Assembly (NCBI GenBank): GCA_023229245.1
Contig: JALNZU010000031.1
Span: 1 to 34,698, forward strand
DNA: 34,698 bases
DNA from: Bacteroidales bacterium
GTDB taxonomy: Bacteria; Bacteroidota; Bacteroidia; Bacteroidales; F082
Reading direction: 5' to 3'
Part shown: piece after piece, positions 17,001-25,370 of the stretch
How positions within the stretch are numbered: the stretch's first letter is position 1
Layout: every line of letters starts with the position of its first letter
Translations under genes and position numbers: made by a program
The notes under the pieces: generated by a model
Told to the model about the DNA's origin: nothing
Seen by the model: the letters and a program-made list of their open reading frames with translations, nothing else
Database searches by the model: none

Positions 17001-19295
17001 TTCAATACCCGATATATAAGTAACTTTAATATCGAAGAGGCTACGCAATGTATTAAAGCGATTGCCTAAAGTAAATGAAATAGGGGCGTTTAATGAAACC
17101 GTGTCGATTTCGTCTTCAATAAACGAAATTGTATAACTACTTGATAAATCATAATCTTTATGTTTGAAATAAATACGATTGCCGTCAAATGAGCGAATAA
17201 AACTCTCTGGGTTTATAAGCGTAGTTAAACCGCTATTGCGATAAAAAATTAAATCAACCATGGGATCAACTACTTCAGTATGATTATCTTCTTCTGTATG
17301 ATCGTTAAAAATAAGTAAAAACGTTAGGTCTGTAGGATATTTAAAAACATCCTTATCATTATCATAATAAACTGTTGTGGCACCCGTTCCGGAGACAACA
17401 ATTTGTGTTGGTCTAATAAGTTCACATGTAATTTGAAAAGCGTTTGTAAGCGTTAATGTTCTACCTTCATAAACTGCACTTGCTGCAATCGTAATAACTT
17501 GTGTATTAAGTGTGAAGTTAGGAGTATTATGTGACAAATTCAAAACCGAAGTAACATTTTTCGTTTCCGTCACTAAACTTGCACCGCTATTGTTATAGTA
17601 TGTAACGCTTGCAGTAGCTAGGTTTAAATCGCTAAAACCGTTGAATGAATCGTCAATATAAACGAATTTGCTAATTGCAGCACTATTAACAACAAGATTG
17701 GCGGCGTAAGACATTTTTATTTTATGTGCGATATTATGCACACCAAAAGTGCTGTTAAGTGTTAATTCACTTGTTGTTAAACTTACTGACGCTCCACCGA
17801 TAAGTTTGCCATATCGACTATCTTTAGAAGTAATATAACCACTAAAGTCGGCATAAAGAATTTCACTAATCTTTACACCATAAATATTAAAACATTCAAT
17901 TTTTGTTCCAAGCGCTGTGCTACCGAAATCAACAACTTCACCAAAAAGAAAGTGTGTTTTAGCGTTAACAAGCACCATGCTTGAAATATCTTGTGCTTCG
18001 GCAACGTCACAATTAAAGGTTGGATATAACGCTCCAAAATGTTGCGTTGGCAAAGTATAGGTCATTGTAAAGGTTGCGCCATGACTTACAAGAATAGTAA
18101 GCGGCAAATTACCTAACGAAGTTGTAACAGAGGGGTTAGATGTATAACTAATATCATCTAAACCAATTGTTGTGCCGTCTGAATAAGTTAAAAAACCATT
18201 ATAAATAGGATTAAAATTGGCTATTGTATCACCAAGATTATATGTTTTTTTATAGGTTACATTAGCAAATTTTGCATTACCAGAAGCGAGTTTAATAATA
18301 TTATCTGTTACGACATGACCAATTATTATATTGCTACTATCTACTTCATAGTTAAAAGTTAATGACGAATCGCTTTCACTAATAATTGTTTTAGACATGC
18401 GCGACAGTTCTAAACCGCGGTCTTCAGTAAAAGTTAAGGTCTTATATTCATTGGAGACCGTGTATTTAATATCAAAAGCACTTAAAAAATCATTTGCGAC
18501 CGTAATACCGCTATAAATTTTAAAATCATTTAATCTTTGATTTAACCAATAAACTTTATTATCCCAAGGAGAAATGTAAAGTTCCCAAGAAACAGTTGTG
18601 TTTGAAAACTTAACTGAAATTGTTTGATAACTTCCCGCGTGTGTATAATTAAAATAACCGATTGTTGGGTATACAAGAATTTGTGTTGCGACTTCGCGAA
18701 TTTTCTCCCAACCCGTATAAGGGACATTGGCCATGTCGCCATTATAAACAAATTCTTTTGAAGAATATGTTGTGAAATCAGTTCTAGCCCTTACTTGAAT
18801 TCCGTCTAAATCAAGTGGTTCATAAGGTTTAAATGTTGTTTTTGTTGGTTCTGATTTGGTTACTTCAGAAAATACCCTATAAAGTTGATCTCTTTCGGTA
18901 TAATAAGCGTAATAATAATAATAATTTTTGTATTCTACCCAAATATAACCACGTAATTGCCATTTGTTTGGGTCAGTATAAATTAAAGGGATAGACGCAC
19001 CGTTTGGAGCATAAATCGAATATTCGTTCGCGCCCGAACTGACATGACCGCTTGCATAAGCGTAAATTGCACCATATCTCAATTCCTCGTCGCTTAAACC
19101 ACTTAAAGACCACAACTCGTAACTTTCTCCAAAAATTGTGATTGTGCCTTTATTAGTTTTTTGTAAACCGGACGTATATGCCCACACACCTTGCCAACCA
19201 TTATTATTAAAAGCCGCCTTGCTAAAAGGCGTTTGGCCAGCGCTTGAACCAAAAGGTTGTGGAACTACACCATTAACAAAGCCGGGGTTTATCAT
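14037..19295 (-). CDS. Large tail protein: Ig-like region plus C-terminal half of stabilization protein (1752 aa)
   Basis: The C-terminal third carries the signature of podovirus-type 'stabilization' or beta-propeller tail proteins: NRLFLSGNPNLPNCDWHSG near residues 1148-1168, then YFDDLSYCFYG, IVGYD and MVVLKSK, and NGDTLFLSS further on. It ends with FGFRNNDADN and beta strands. The first ~1100 residues are beta-rich, Thr/Ser/Asn-rich sequence with recurring YxxGD-like units such as MNSYSVGDTFLDPELD, resembling tandem Ig-like domains. A Tyr-rich patch (YYYYYAYY) lies near residue 125. The expected N-terminal half of a stabilization protein is the separate upstream gene (19297-20121). The ATG starts one base after that gene's stop, in another frame, with a GGGGGA-type site. 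It probably forms the tail hub or spike that contacts the cell. Confidence 0.8.
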   Translation of the reverse strand: MINPGFVNGVVPQPFGSSAGQTPFSKAAFNNNGWQGVWAYTSGLQKTNKGTITIFGESYELWSLSGLSDEELRYGAIYAYASGHVSSGANEYSIYAPNGASIPLIYTDPNKWQLRGYIWVEYKNYYYYYAYYTERDQLYRVFSEVTKSEPTKTTFKPYEPLDLDGIQVRARTDFTTYSSKEFVYNGDMANVPYTGWEKIREVATQILVYPTIGYFNYTHAGSYQTISVKFSNTTVSWELYISPWDNKVYWLNQRLNDFKIYSGITVANDFLSAFDIKYTVSNEYKTLTFTEDRGLELSRMSKTIISESDSSLTFNYEVDSSNIIIGHVVTDNIIKLASGNAKFANVTYKKTYNLGDTIANFNPIYNGFLTYSDGTTIGLDDISYTSNPSVTTSLGNLPLTILVSHGATFTMTYTLPTQHFGALYPTFNCDVAEAQDISSMVLVNAKTHFLFGEVVDFGSTALGTKIECFNIYGVKISEILYADFSGYITSKDSRYGKLIGGASVSLTTSELTLNSTFGVHNIAHKIKMSYAANLVVNSAAISKFVYIDDSFNGFSDLNLATASVTYYNNSGASLVTETKNVTSVLNLSHNTPNFTLNTQVITIAASAVYEGRTLTLTNAFQITCELIRPTQIVVSGTGATTVYYDNDKDVFKYPTDLTFLLIFNDHTEEDNHTEVVDPMVDLIFYRNSGLTTLINPESFIRSFDGNRIYFKHKDYDLSSSYTISFIEDEIDTVSLNAPISFTLGNRFNTLRSLFDIKVTYISGIEVTNFEAFVFKQTTVILADTIPVIIINGNEYALDINDITFVKPSIDKIEVDTSTLNTSYSNDTDTIDVASNVVVITKYQGAEFVEQCSYDQSGLTGKGKYTIENSDVASGFAFDGSDVVVVDMEGEVEKSLELEIKVLNYFDNLDLTNNSTSIFVSVFEITDITGISIAKLMNSYSVGDTFLDPELDDSEVYIYYNKKEIVNDIETTVQKKKKIRLASGFSAINIFPIKGTKFIRTNEALTVRITAATNERASLEYTINVGFRKVIATDINKHILRVVFASEYTPSEISEEKLINKYLIVDDENTSVINGERKLREDVSLTDIKVYGYIDNVNDTSSNGRVVFFEDYVPPVSGYSNIKITFPCYVEGQADHINKCTFGQLFGNNNSKNRLFLSGNPNLPNCDWHSGAINTTKIEGDFSDENGDFSYFDDLSYCFYGQTDNKIVGYDIVTNDKMVVLKSKSDKEPTIYYRTSGLIQALDASGNALTDFSGRSLYEESYPLVVGNIGVGALSNKAIINFNGDTLFLSSDRQLDGLDIEGILGDTQRYANSRSYFINPLLKTLNLKEAWLYTNHKYLYLITKDFIMVSHFEAFNEETRQYEWWKVNVPNVEVFVDLDEELYFGTSEGKFVKLETEGFQDISKIFLAEGAAVPLVSGQEFDDQIQVSDTIINQLVDGSDYFFKIVSKESDYNSYMYNQIATINNTKTGTFDIYIDKTLNAFEVCGYVDSQMDNEIYHALIQQLSTERIYYLNRREEENEIVDTNPNSPLKVYGKAYRLELLDEFHMGKGLLFKLVDAESGEELSLQTLSRAALVERMEETYTIVDIHYGLARFKLRDNRNQVLNIVRYAAQSMTKNFKAEIFKYRNVKAYYITSPHTMGDLMHNKTIWGWTLTNDTQIKSSIEICQATNDTHLEEMATIVDFNRRDYGLNLENFNVANINFDKYVIPHKYTFYRPLNVPFISFGFRNNDADNAVLSSMQIIYTIPFASVGNN

Positions 19296-19296
19296 A

Positions 19297-20121
19297 TTAA
19301 ATAGTTCCCCCTTCTTCTAATACAATTAGAATGTCCGCTAAATCTTGTTTTGTTTCACTAACAATAGGAGCGTCCAAAATGTATTCAAAGTTTTTACTTG
19401 TAACAATCGCATTATCAACTTTTTGTGTTCCACTTAAAAGTTCGTTTTTTCTTAATTTAGATAACATATTTACTTTGTCTAAACTCGCTCTATTAGCAAA
19501 TGCACTACCTTCGTAAGTAATTGAAATTGTCGTTGTTGGAACATAAGTATTAACGCCATTTTCAACGGGCGATAATAAAGGGGCGCCGTCTAAAAAGCGT
19601 AAACACATGTATTTGTTGCCGCCAAGAAAGTAAAGCTTGTTAGCGCCAACAAACGCACTTGACTTATAATCAAGAAATTCATACGCATAGACGTAAGTGT
19701 TGCCTTCGAAAATGACTATATTAGTGCCAAAGCGAATAGGTGAAATTGACATATTATGTTGGCCAATATTTTTAATTTCATAAAGTAATTTACCAATATG
19801 AGCAACTAAATGTTCTTTTTTATCTTCACCGACAAAAGACCAAATACCATTAAAATTAGTTGTATTTTCGCTATAAACATCCGTTTCTAGTATGCCTTTT
19901 ACAAAATCAACCGGAATATAGTGTGTATTTTCAACATGGAAGAGTTCTTCTATACCGCGTCTTTTTTGAATAACGCCGTCTTTATAAATAAAGTTTAAAA
20001 TGTCAATAGCGCGGTTTTGACTAACTTTAAAACGTTGCGTGGCATAATCAACGCCACTAAAGTTTGTAATCGCCGTTATACGACGATTTTTTGTGGCTAT
20101 GCTAAGTGGTTTGAAAGCCAT
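19297..20121 (-). CDS. N-terminal half of a stabilization/tail protein (274 aa)
   Basis: The order of motifs follows the start of phage stabilization proteins: ITNFSGVDY, an NFIYKDGVIQKRRGIEEL segment near residues 43-60 (the usual KxG...KRxG pattern), IWSFVGEDKKEHLVAH, then NTYVPTTTISITYEG and a VNMLSKLRKNELLSG stretch. These regions are normally continuous with the SGNP-type propeller now found in the next gene. Here translation stops at 19297 and restarts at 19295. The start shares its A with the upstream stop (TAATG) and has GGAGGA. Two subunits assembling together is the simplest reading. Confidence 0.75.
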   Translation of the reverse strand: MAFKPLSIATKNRRITAITNFSGVDYATQRFKVSQNRAIDILNFIYKDGVIQKRRGIEELFHVENTHYIPVDFVKGILETDVYSENTTNFNGIWSFVGEDKKEHLVAHIGKLLYEIKNIGQHNMSISPIRFGTNIVIFEGNTYVYAYEFLDYKSSAFVGANKLYFLGGNKYMCLRFLDGAPLLSPVENGVNTYVPTTTISITYEGSAFANRASLDKVNMLSKLRKNELLSGTQKVDNAIVTSKNFEYILDAPIVSETKQDLADILIVLEEGGTI

Positions 20122-20783
20122 TAAAAAAGTCCTCCATGACTATTTTTGATTTTATTAGAGTGAAAAGAAGTTGTTGCGCGACTTAAACTTTGAAAATATT
20201 GTTCAGCGCGGTTGTTATGATTGTTTGAAATATCTGGAGCAATTGTTTCTAATAACTGTGCTTTTGTAAATTCTTTAATATAATCACACATAATATCGCT
20301 AATGCCATATTCTTGTTCTAAATCAATATTGGTATCAACCACAACTAATTCGTTCGCACGATCAAGTTCGATTTCTCTAATATCTTTTTCTGAAAAACGC
20401 GGAATTCTAATTTTATATTCAACAAGAATTTCACGCGGATATGACGGTGCTAAAATTAAAATGTTTTTGCCTTGGTTTAAATTGCGATAAGCAAGTCTTT
20501 TATAACTACCACTTACAAGTTCAACCACATTGACAACCACGCCAAGTGCAAAGTCAAAGTAATCACTACCTATTTTCATTTTTTTTGTAGCGTATGGTAT
20601 TTTATCGTAAGTTTGTAGTCTCGCAATTGCTAAATTAACGGCGCTAAAAACGCCCGCATATTGGAGTGCATAATCTTTGGTGTTTGAAAATGAATCGTTA
20701 ATAAAGCTCTCATAATCCATATTGGAATTCGCAATCACAATGCTATCTTTTACGCATTCATAAATTAACTCTGATAATTTCAT
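20121..20783 (-). CDS. Head-tail connector/adaptor protein (220 aa)
   Basis: It sits between the capsid genes and the tail protein, the usual place of the head-tail adaptor. The sequence is mostly helical at both ends (LSELIYECVKDSI; a helical stretch containing CDYIKEFTKAQLLE near 165-182), with a beta-rich middle (GSDYFDFALGVVVNVVELV; REILVEYKIRIPRF). This fits the helix-bundle-plus-strands plan of adaptor and gp4-type connector proteins. The last residues are polar and probably flexible. A GGAG site supports the ATG. Family membership is inferred from context and overall composition, as no diagnostic motif is present. Confidence 0.65.
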   Translation of the reverse strand: MKLSELIYECVKDSIVIANSNMDYESFINDSFSNTKDYALQYAGVFSAVNLAIARLQTYDKIPYATKKMKIGSDYFDFALGVVVNVVELVSGSYKRLAYRNLNQGKNILILAPSYPREILVEYKIRIPRFSEKDIREIELDRANELVVVDTNIDLEQEYGISDIMCDYIKEFTKAQLLETIAPDISNNHNNRAEQYFQSLSRATTSFHSNKIKNSHGGLF

Positions 20784-20816
20784 AATTTCTCCTTTGCGGG
20801 CGTTTTGTGGCTTTGA

Positions 20817-21020
20817 TTAGTTTACTAATTCAAACGATTCGATGTCGCCGGCTCTTTTTGCACTTTCTGCAACCCAAAGCGGAACCGTTGTTAACTTACC
20901 AATTTTAACGCGAACTGTAACTCCGTCTTTTTGGTAAACTTTGACTTGTTCAAGATCTTTGTTAAGTGGGTCAACACCGATTTGAATTTGTGCTCTTTTT
21001 TCTGTTGGTTGTTTTGCCAT
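20817..21020 (-). CDS. Small virion-region protein (67 aa)
   Basis: This short protein is encoded directly after the major capsid gene. The middle suggests beta strands (AQIQIGVDP, VKVYQKDGVTVRVKIGK), followed by a helix (PLWVAESAKRAGD). The position and size suit a minor head protein, such as a decoration or head-closure component, but no family was recognised. GAGG lies before the ATG. A hairpin in the preceding gap may tune how much is made relative to capsid protein. Confidence 0.55.
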   Translation of the reverse strand: MAKQPTEKRAQIQIGVDPLNKDLEQVKVYQKDGVTVRVKIGKLTTVPLWVAESAKRAGDIESFELVN

Positions 21021-21038
21021 TTATACCTCACGTTTCTA

Positions 21039-21060
21039 CCGGTTTTTAAAGGGAAACCGG
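21039..21060 (-). promoter_or_regulatory. Intercistronic hairpin after the major capsid gene
   Basis: CCGGTTT (21039-21045) and AAACCGG (21054-21060) form a perfect 7-bp stem with an 8-nt loop. No T-run follows on the minus strand. It probably stabilises the capsid mRNA 3' end or partly limits read-through into downstream genes. Confidence 0.55.
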
Positions 21061-21084
21061 CAAACCTATAACGAAAACTAAATT

Positions 21085-22320
21085 CTAACTGCCAGCTAAA
21101 GTTAGTGGGACAACAAGCGTTGCGTCATGAGTGGACGCTCTGAAGTAACCAGTTACAGTTGTGTAAAGATTTAAAGCAACACTGTAGTAGTATTTCACGC
21201 CAGCGGTGAGGATATAGGAACCATCACTTTCGGCAGAAACTTCTGTTCCACTTGAGTTTTTGACTTTAACCACAATAGTTGAACCAGCTAGTGCCTCCCC
21301 GTCAAGAGCTTTTGTAACGCTAATAATAAGTGAACTTTCTCCGGAACTAGAAACATAATTGGTGCGTTCAGACATTGATAATTCGCTGCCAGCAATTGTC
21401 GAGATTGTGATTTCACAATTAAGAATGCAAAGGTCATCATTAACAACAGCAGCTAAACCGTCAGCGTTCATAGCAACAGAACCAATTTGACGGTTGTCGT
21501 CAGCGGTAATATTTCCGTCTTCGTCGGTAAGAACACCAGACCCTAATGGGTTGTTATAAACATCAATGTCACCTAATTGATGAACAGTGATTGGTGAGTA
21601 ACCTTGATAAGTGCGTCCCATAAATGAAACGTTATGTTTTCCGCCAGCTAAATGGAAAACGTCACTTGGAACTTCAACAATAAGGAAACCCTTTTTTCTA
21701 CCGACAATGCCACGAGCTAATTCTTCTTTAGTTACTTCGTCAAGCGAAGTTCCTAAATCTGTTAGTTCGTCTTGAAGTTGTTCGATAACTTCTGCCGTAG
21801 CAAGCATTAAGAAATGCCCTTTTTCCCATTTTTTCGCCTTATTCTTAGTTAAAATAATATGGGCGTTGCGCATAGTTTTAATAATACTTGTGTCATAAGA
21901 GACTGACGCACGAGAACTAATAAAGGGTTTTCCTTTAATATAGTCCATTTTTTGCGCAAAAATGTAGGAGAGAGTTTCGCCGGCGTCACGCACGACATCG
22001 TCGATATTATACTGAACTGCTTCACGAGTATAAGCGACTTTATCGCCGTAATTTTCAACCGAAACTTGGAATGTCGCATATCCGATTTTGGACGGACGGG
22101 GTGCGACACCTTCAGTTAACGGTTCAATGTCGGCTGGGTTGACCTTTGGATAAATAAGGCGGCGATAAGACATCGTCCTCGCTCCTTTTTTCCATGGGAC
22201 TTTATGAGCAAACTTTGCAAAAAATTCATCATGCGCTGCTTGCAAAAGAACCTTCTTTTTAATTTCAATAACTTGTTGGTCAGTCAAGTCACCGTGTTTG
22301 TTTGGCGTAATAGTGGCCAT
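21085..22320 (-). CDS. Major capsid protein, N4gp56-like HK97 fold, with C-terminal accessory domain (411 aa)
   Basis: This is the main shell protein of the head. The N-terminal ~310 residues follow the N4gp56-type pattern: an N-terminal helix (LTDQQVIEIKKKVLLQAA), WKKGARTMSYRRL, LTEGVAPRPSKIGYATFQ and VENYGDKVAYTREAVQY, and later a Gly-rich GRKKGFLIVEVPSDV region. About 80 extra residues at the end (roughly 325-411) are Ser/Thr/Val-rich with regular strands (SSLIISVTKALDGEALAGST, IVVKVKNSSGTEV). They look like an Ig-like or carboxypeptidase-regulatory-like domain displayed on the capsid surface. The gene directly follows the scaffold gene and has an AGAGGA site before the ATG. The capsid identity is supported by both sequence pattern and gene order. 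Confidence 0.88.
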   Translation of the reverse strand: MATITPNKHGDLTDQQVIEIKKKVLLQAAHDEFFAKFAHKVPWKKGARTMSYRRLIYPKVNPADIEPLTEGVAPRPSKIGYATFQVSVENYGDKVAYTREAVQYNIDDVVRDAGETLSYIFAQKMDYIKGKPFISSRASVSYDTSIIKTMRNAHIILTKNKAKKWEKGHFLMLATAEVIEQLQDELTDLGTSLDEVTKEELARGIVGRKKGFLIVEVPSDVFHLAGGKHNVSFMGRTYQGYSPITVHQLGDIDVYNNPLGSGVLTDEDGNITADDNRQIGSVAMNADGLAAVVNDDLCILNCEITISTIAGSELSMSERTNYVSSSGESSLIISVTKALDGEALAGSTIVVKVKNSSGTEVSAESDGSYILTAGVKYYYSVALNLYTTVTGYFRASTHDATLVVPLTLAGS

Positions 22321-22341
22321 TATGAGTTCCTCTTTCTAAGG

Positions 22342-23133
22342 CTATGGGTAATATTTTTCGTTATACGCTTTTAAGAACTCGTCGCCGTCAAGCTCGTGTA
22401 ACTCCTTTTTAGGGGGTTTAAGAGTTTGTTTATTACTTGAGTTTGGTATTATGCCTTTATTTTTACCGTCTTCTCCGCTTTCGTCCGGATATTCCGTTTT
22501 AAAACGAGTATAAAGTTTTGTAAAATTTCCCGGCTCTATCAAATCACCAAATAACGCCACGAATTTTTTGTCATTTTTCATAACATCTGCTGTTTCAATA
22601 CCAAATTTCTTTTTGAATTCAATTTGATCTTGTTTGACTTTTTCCTCCATGGCTTTACGCGCTTGTTCTTCTTCGCGCACTTTTTCCGCACGCTTCCGCA
22701 TATGTTCTCTTTGAACTTTAACCGCGTCACGCAACGGTTCTTCGGAGCCGCTTGCAACTGCATTATCATACGCACGTGCAAGAAGTAAATCATCTTCCGT
22801 TTCAATAGCGTCGAGGCCTATGCTTGCTAATGTTGCTTTGGAGATGTTTTCCTTTTTTGCGTCAAAGCTTGCCTTTACAGCTTCTTCTTCCAACTCCTTA
22901 TTTTTCTTTTCGAGTTCCGCATTTTTGCGTCTTAATTCGGCAAATCTTGCGTTTTCCTCGCGAGACTGTTTCTTCTTCTCCGCTTCTTGTTCCTCATCCG
23001 GATTTTTACCCTTCTCTGGGTCATCGACGGAATTTGGATCATCTTTTTTGGGGTCTTCCGTAACATCCTCGTTAGTTAGGTCTTTTTTTTCATCATTGAT
23101 GATTTCTTCAACCTTTTTTTTGTCGTCTTCCAT
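22342..23133 (-). CDS. Capsid scaffolding protein (263 aa)
   Basis: This highly charged, low-complexity, helical protein lies directly upstream of the capsid gene, the classic scaffold position. Residues 1-60 are acidic and disordered (many D, E, K, P and N). A long Glu/Lys/Arg/Ala coiled-coil region follows, broken by a more ordered segment around IGLDAIETEDDLLLARAYD. The C-terminus (LHELDGDEFLKAYNEKYYP) probably binds the capsid protein. The reading frame opens at a GTG at 23151, but AAAGGAG lies between that codon and the ATG at 23133, so the ATG is the real start. No protease motif is present. Confidence 0.8.
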   Translation of the reverse strand: MEDDKKKVEEIINDEKKDLTNEDVTEDPKKDDPNSVDDPEKGKNPDEEQEAEKKKQSREENARFAELRRKNAELEKKNKELEEEAVKASFDAKKENISKATLASIGLDAIETEDDLLLARAYDNAVASGSEEPLRDAVKVQREHMRKRAEKVREEEQARKAMEEKVKQDQIEFKKKFGIETADVMKNDKKFVALFGDLIEPGNFTKLYTRFKTEYPDESGEDGKNKGIIPNSSNKQTLKPPKKELHELDGDEFLKAYNEKYYP

Positions 23134-23261
23134 TTTTTGCTCCTTTCGCACTGGATAGAAGTTCCAGAGTTACCATTTTCACCATGGTTGGGAATTCTAT
23201 TTTCGGCTTGCGCCCGCTATAGTTAGCGATTTATATTCGACCCGTAGGGCGACATAACTAT
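23134..23261 (-). other. 128-bp gap between portal and scaffold genes with small hairpins
   Basis: The gap holds two short inverted repeats in otherwise AT-rich DNA: CGCTA TAGT TAGCG and CCC GTA GGG, both between about 23213 and 23255. It also contains the scaffold ribosome-binding site. It is the longest gap within the head genes. No convincing promoter was found, so mRNA processing or attenuation is the more likely role. Confidence 0.35.
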
Positions 23262-25370
23262 TTATGGGTTGGTATCAAACTTACCTCCGCTAATACCTTT
23301 GGCGTTTTGTGCCTTGACTTCACTTTCACTCATAATTTGCCCGCTACCTTGAGCAAAGGCTTCAACGGCTGCTTTGTTAAGTTCCATTTGTTGTTTCATT
23401 GCTTTTTCGCGTGCTTGGTCACGAGTTTTAAGTAAACTAACATTGTTTTCCATACTCTTAATGTTGTTCATAAGGGTTTGAATAATTTTTTGAAGTTCAG
23501 CAATTTCTTGGTTTTTAATTTGAAGTTGACTATTTTCAAGCACTTCAAACGATTTCATTAAACGTTGTTTAGTTTTAGTGCTAAATGCTGGGTCATTCAT
23601 AACCCAAAGTTTAATTTTATCGACGTCAATATTTCCGCTTGCAATATATTGGAATACTTCTTTATAGTGTTGACTTTCGCTAATTTCGGAACCAGCAATA
23701 CCTTGTTCGACATCAACGATAACGTTAAAGTCATTGTCAAAATATGAGTTATCAATATCTTTTGAAACGTTTTGGCGTGTTTCTGGTAAAACCGTGGTGG
23801 GTTCAACTCCTTCGACCTTGTCGGCGGTAATCATATTTTGTGCCATTAGGCGATAATTTTCGTTTGCTTCAACGTCACTATTTGACATACGCGTGAAATA
23901 TTTTGCCTTATCAATATAATGTTTAAAATAAAGCAAGTCTGTGCGTGCATTTTCTTTGATATATTTCCAAAGTCTTTTTTGTGGTTGTTGAAGTGTTAAA
24001 TTAGCTTGTTGAACTAATTGTTGATAAGCGTATCCGCTTAAATCTTTAGAGGCATTGCTAATTAAGTCGTCAAAACCGTTAATGTTGCGTGTTAAGCCAA
24101 TAATTTTTTGTCCAATTTCAATTAGATTCGAATTCACCGCGTCGCCACTACTCAATCTTGTTATTCCCCATTGGACACCAGATGTGACCGGCGTGTAGTC
24201 AATAAGTATTTGATTTGGTGAATTATCATATTCTTGACCGCGCAACGCCTCTTCTTTGGCAAGAATTTTCGGCATAGCGTGACTTTGCATAATTAAGATT
24301 ATGAGTAAAAATGTATAGTTAATAATTTTTTGATTAGCAATTATTTGTGACGCACCACTTTCACCTAAAATGGAACCAACAATTGGATATGGTCTAAAAA
24401 TAGATACTGGATAACGCCAAAACTTTGATTTTTCTTTCGCGTGTTCGGCAGCGCTTGTTTTTTCCGCTCTTGTAAAAAGTAAATATTTCGCGCCGTCAGT
24501 CGCATAGTCAATAACTTTTTTATTAACGTCTTCTTCGTCGTTTTGCATCCGCTTTTCTAAATCTTGTTTAAGTTTCTTCATAATCGCTTGATTTGTTTTT
24601 GGGTTAAGTGAATGTGGGACTTCGTATAAATCAACATATTTTGTTGCTAATTCAAAGAAAACTTCGCCATCCACACGGAAGAAACGCACATATACGTTTG
24701 CAACTTCATTATCAATATCGTTACGGACTTTTGTTTGATCGGTTTCGCTTAAATTATAAAATTCATCCGGAATAATAAATTCTTCTTTTTCTTCGTCGGT
24801 TAAATGATCTTCGCAAAGTTCTTTAATCGACTTAATATCCATTGGGAAGAAATAACCCCAATATTGTTGATCTTGTTCGTCTTCGCAATATGGGTTTTCC
24901 CAAAAAGTATTTTCGAATAATAAAACTTGTCGTTTTAAAAAGCCACGATATAAACTAGCCGTGCCTAAAGTATCATTATCAAAACTTGTAATTGCGACCG
25001 CTACACCGTCGATAATTCCTTGTTTTGCAATTTGTTGTGTAATATCTGAATCGTTGATTTCTTTCATTTGATAATCATAAAAATTATCAATTTCGCGTAA
25101 ACTTTCGTCTGCCATGTCGGCAATAAAACCCACACTATGCTTGGTTTCAAGTAATTTAGCGGTTACTTTTTCTACATATTCGCGTGTAATATTGAAAGTT
25201 GGCTTAGGTTCGCCATCTAATAATTGGAAAGTATATTGTCGTCCGCCAACAAAATTACGGACTTCACTTAAAAAGGCGCTTAAATTCGATTTGACAAAAA
25301 AATTATCGTGGTAGCGTTTATAGCACCGATAAGCGGCTGTTTCGAGTGAAAATTTTTCTTTATTTGACAT
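23262..25370 (-). CDS. Portal protein (702 aa)
   Basis: This is the dodecameric DNA channel at one vertex of the head. It follows the terminase genes, and about 700 aa is the size of portals with a long C-terminal barrel (P22-like plan). N-terminal helices lead into a region with NFVGGRQYTF and an EYVEKVTAKLLE segment. The middle contains SIFRPYPIVGSILGESGASQIIANQ, whose motif and long helix (IINYTFLLIILIM) are typical of the portal core. After about residue 600 a coiled coil rich in Gln, Lys and Met probably forms the barrel reaching into the head. It overlaps the 101-aa gene by 11 bp. The ribosome-binding site is weak, so coupling to that gene is likely. Confidence 0.85.
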   Translation of the reverse strand: MSNKEKFSLETAAYRCYKRYHDNFFVKSNLSAFLSEVRNFVGGRQYTFQLLDGEPKPTFNITREYVEKVTAKLLETKHSVGFIADMADESLREIDNFYDYQMKEINDSDITQQIAKQGIIDGVAVAITSFDNDTLGTASLYRGFLKRQVLLFENTFWENPYCEDEQDQQYWGYFFPMDIKSIKELCEDHLTDEEKEEFIIPDEFYNLSETDQTKVRNDIDNEVANVYVRFFRVDGEVFFELATKYVDLYEVPHSLNPKTNQAIMKKLKQDLEKRMQNDEEDVNKKVIDYATDGAKYLLFTRAEKTSAAEHAKEKSKFWRYPVSIFRPYPIVGSILGESGASQIIANQKIINYTFLLIILIMQSHAMPKILAKEEALRGQEYDNSPNQILIDYTPVTSGVQWGITRLSSGDAVNSNLIEIGQKIIGLTRNINGFDDLISNASKDLSGYAYQQLVQQANLTLQQPQKRLWKYIKENARTDLLYFKHYIDKAKYFTRMSNSDVEANENYRLMAQNMITADKVEGVEPTTVLPETRQNVSKDIDNSYFDNDFNVIVDVEQGIAGSEISESQHYKEVFQYIASGNIDVDKIKLWVMNDPAFSTKTKQRLMKSFEVLENSQLQIKNQEIAELQKIIQTLMNNIKSMENNVSLLKTRDQAREKAMKQQMELNKAAVEAFAQGSGQIMSESEVKAQNAKGISGGKFDTNP

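Noticed and set aside
22820..23158. 112-aa Ser/Phe-rich open frame antisense to the scaffold gene
   Set aside because: It is a mirror of Lys/Glu-rich coding sequence, which gives Phe/Ser on the other strand. There is no start signal.
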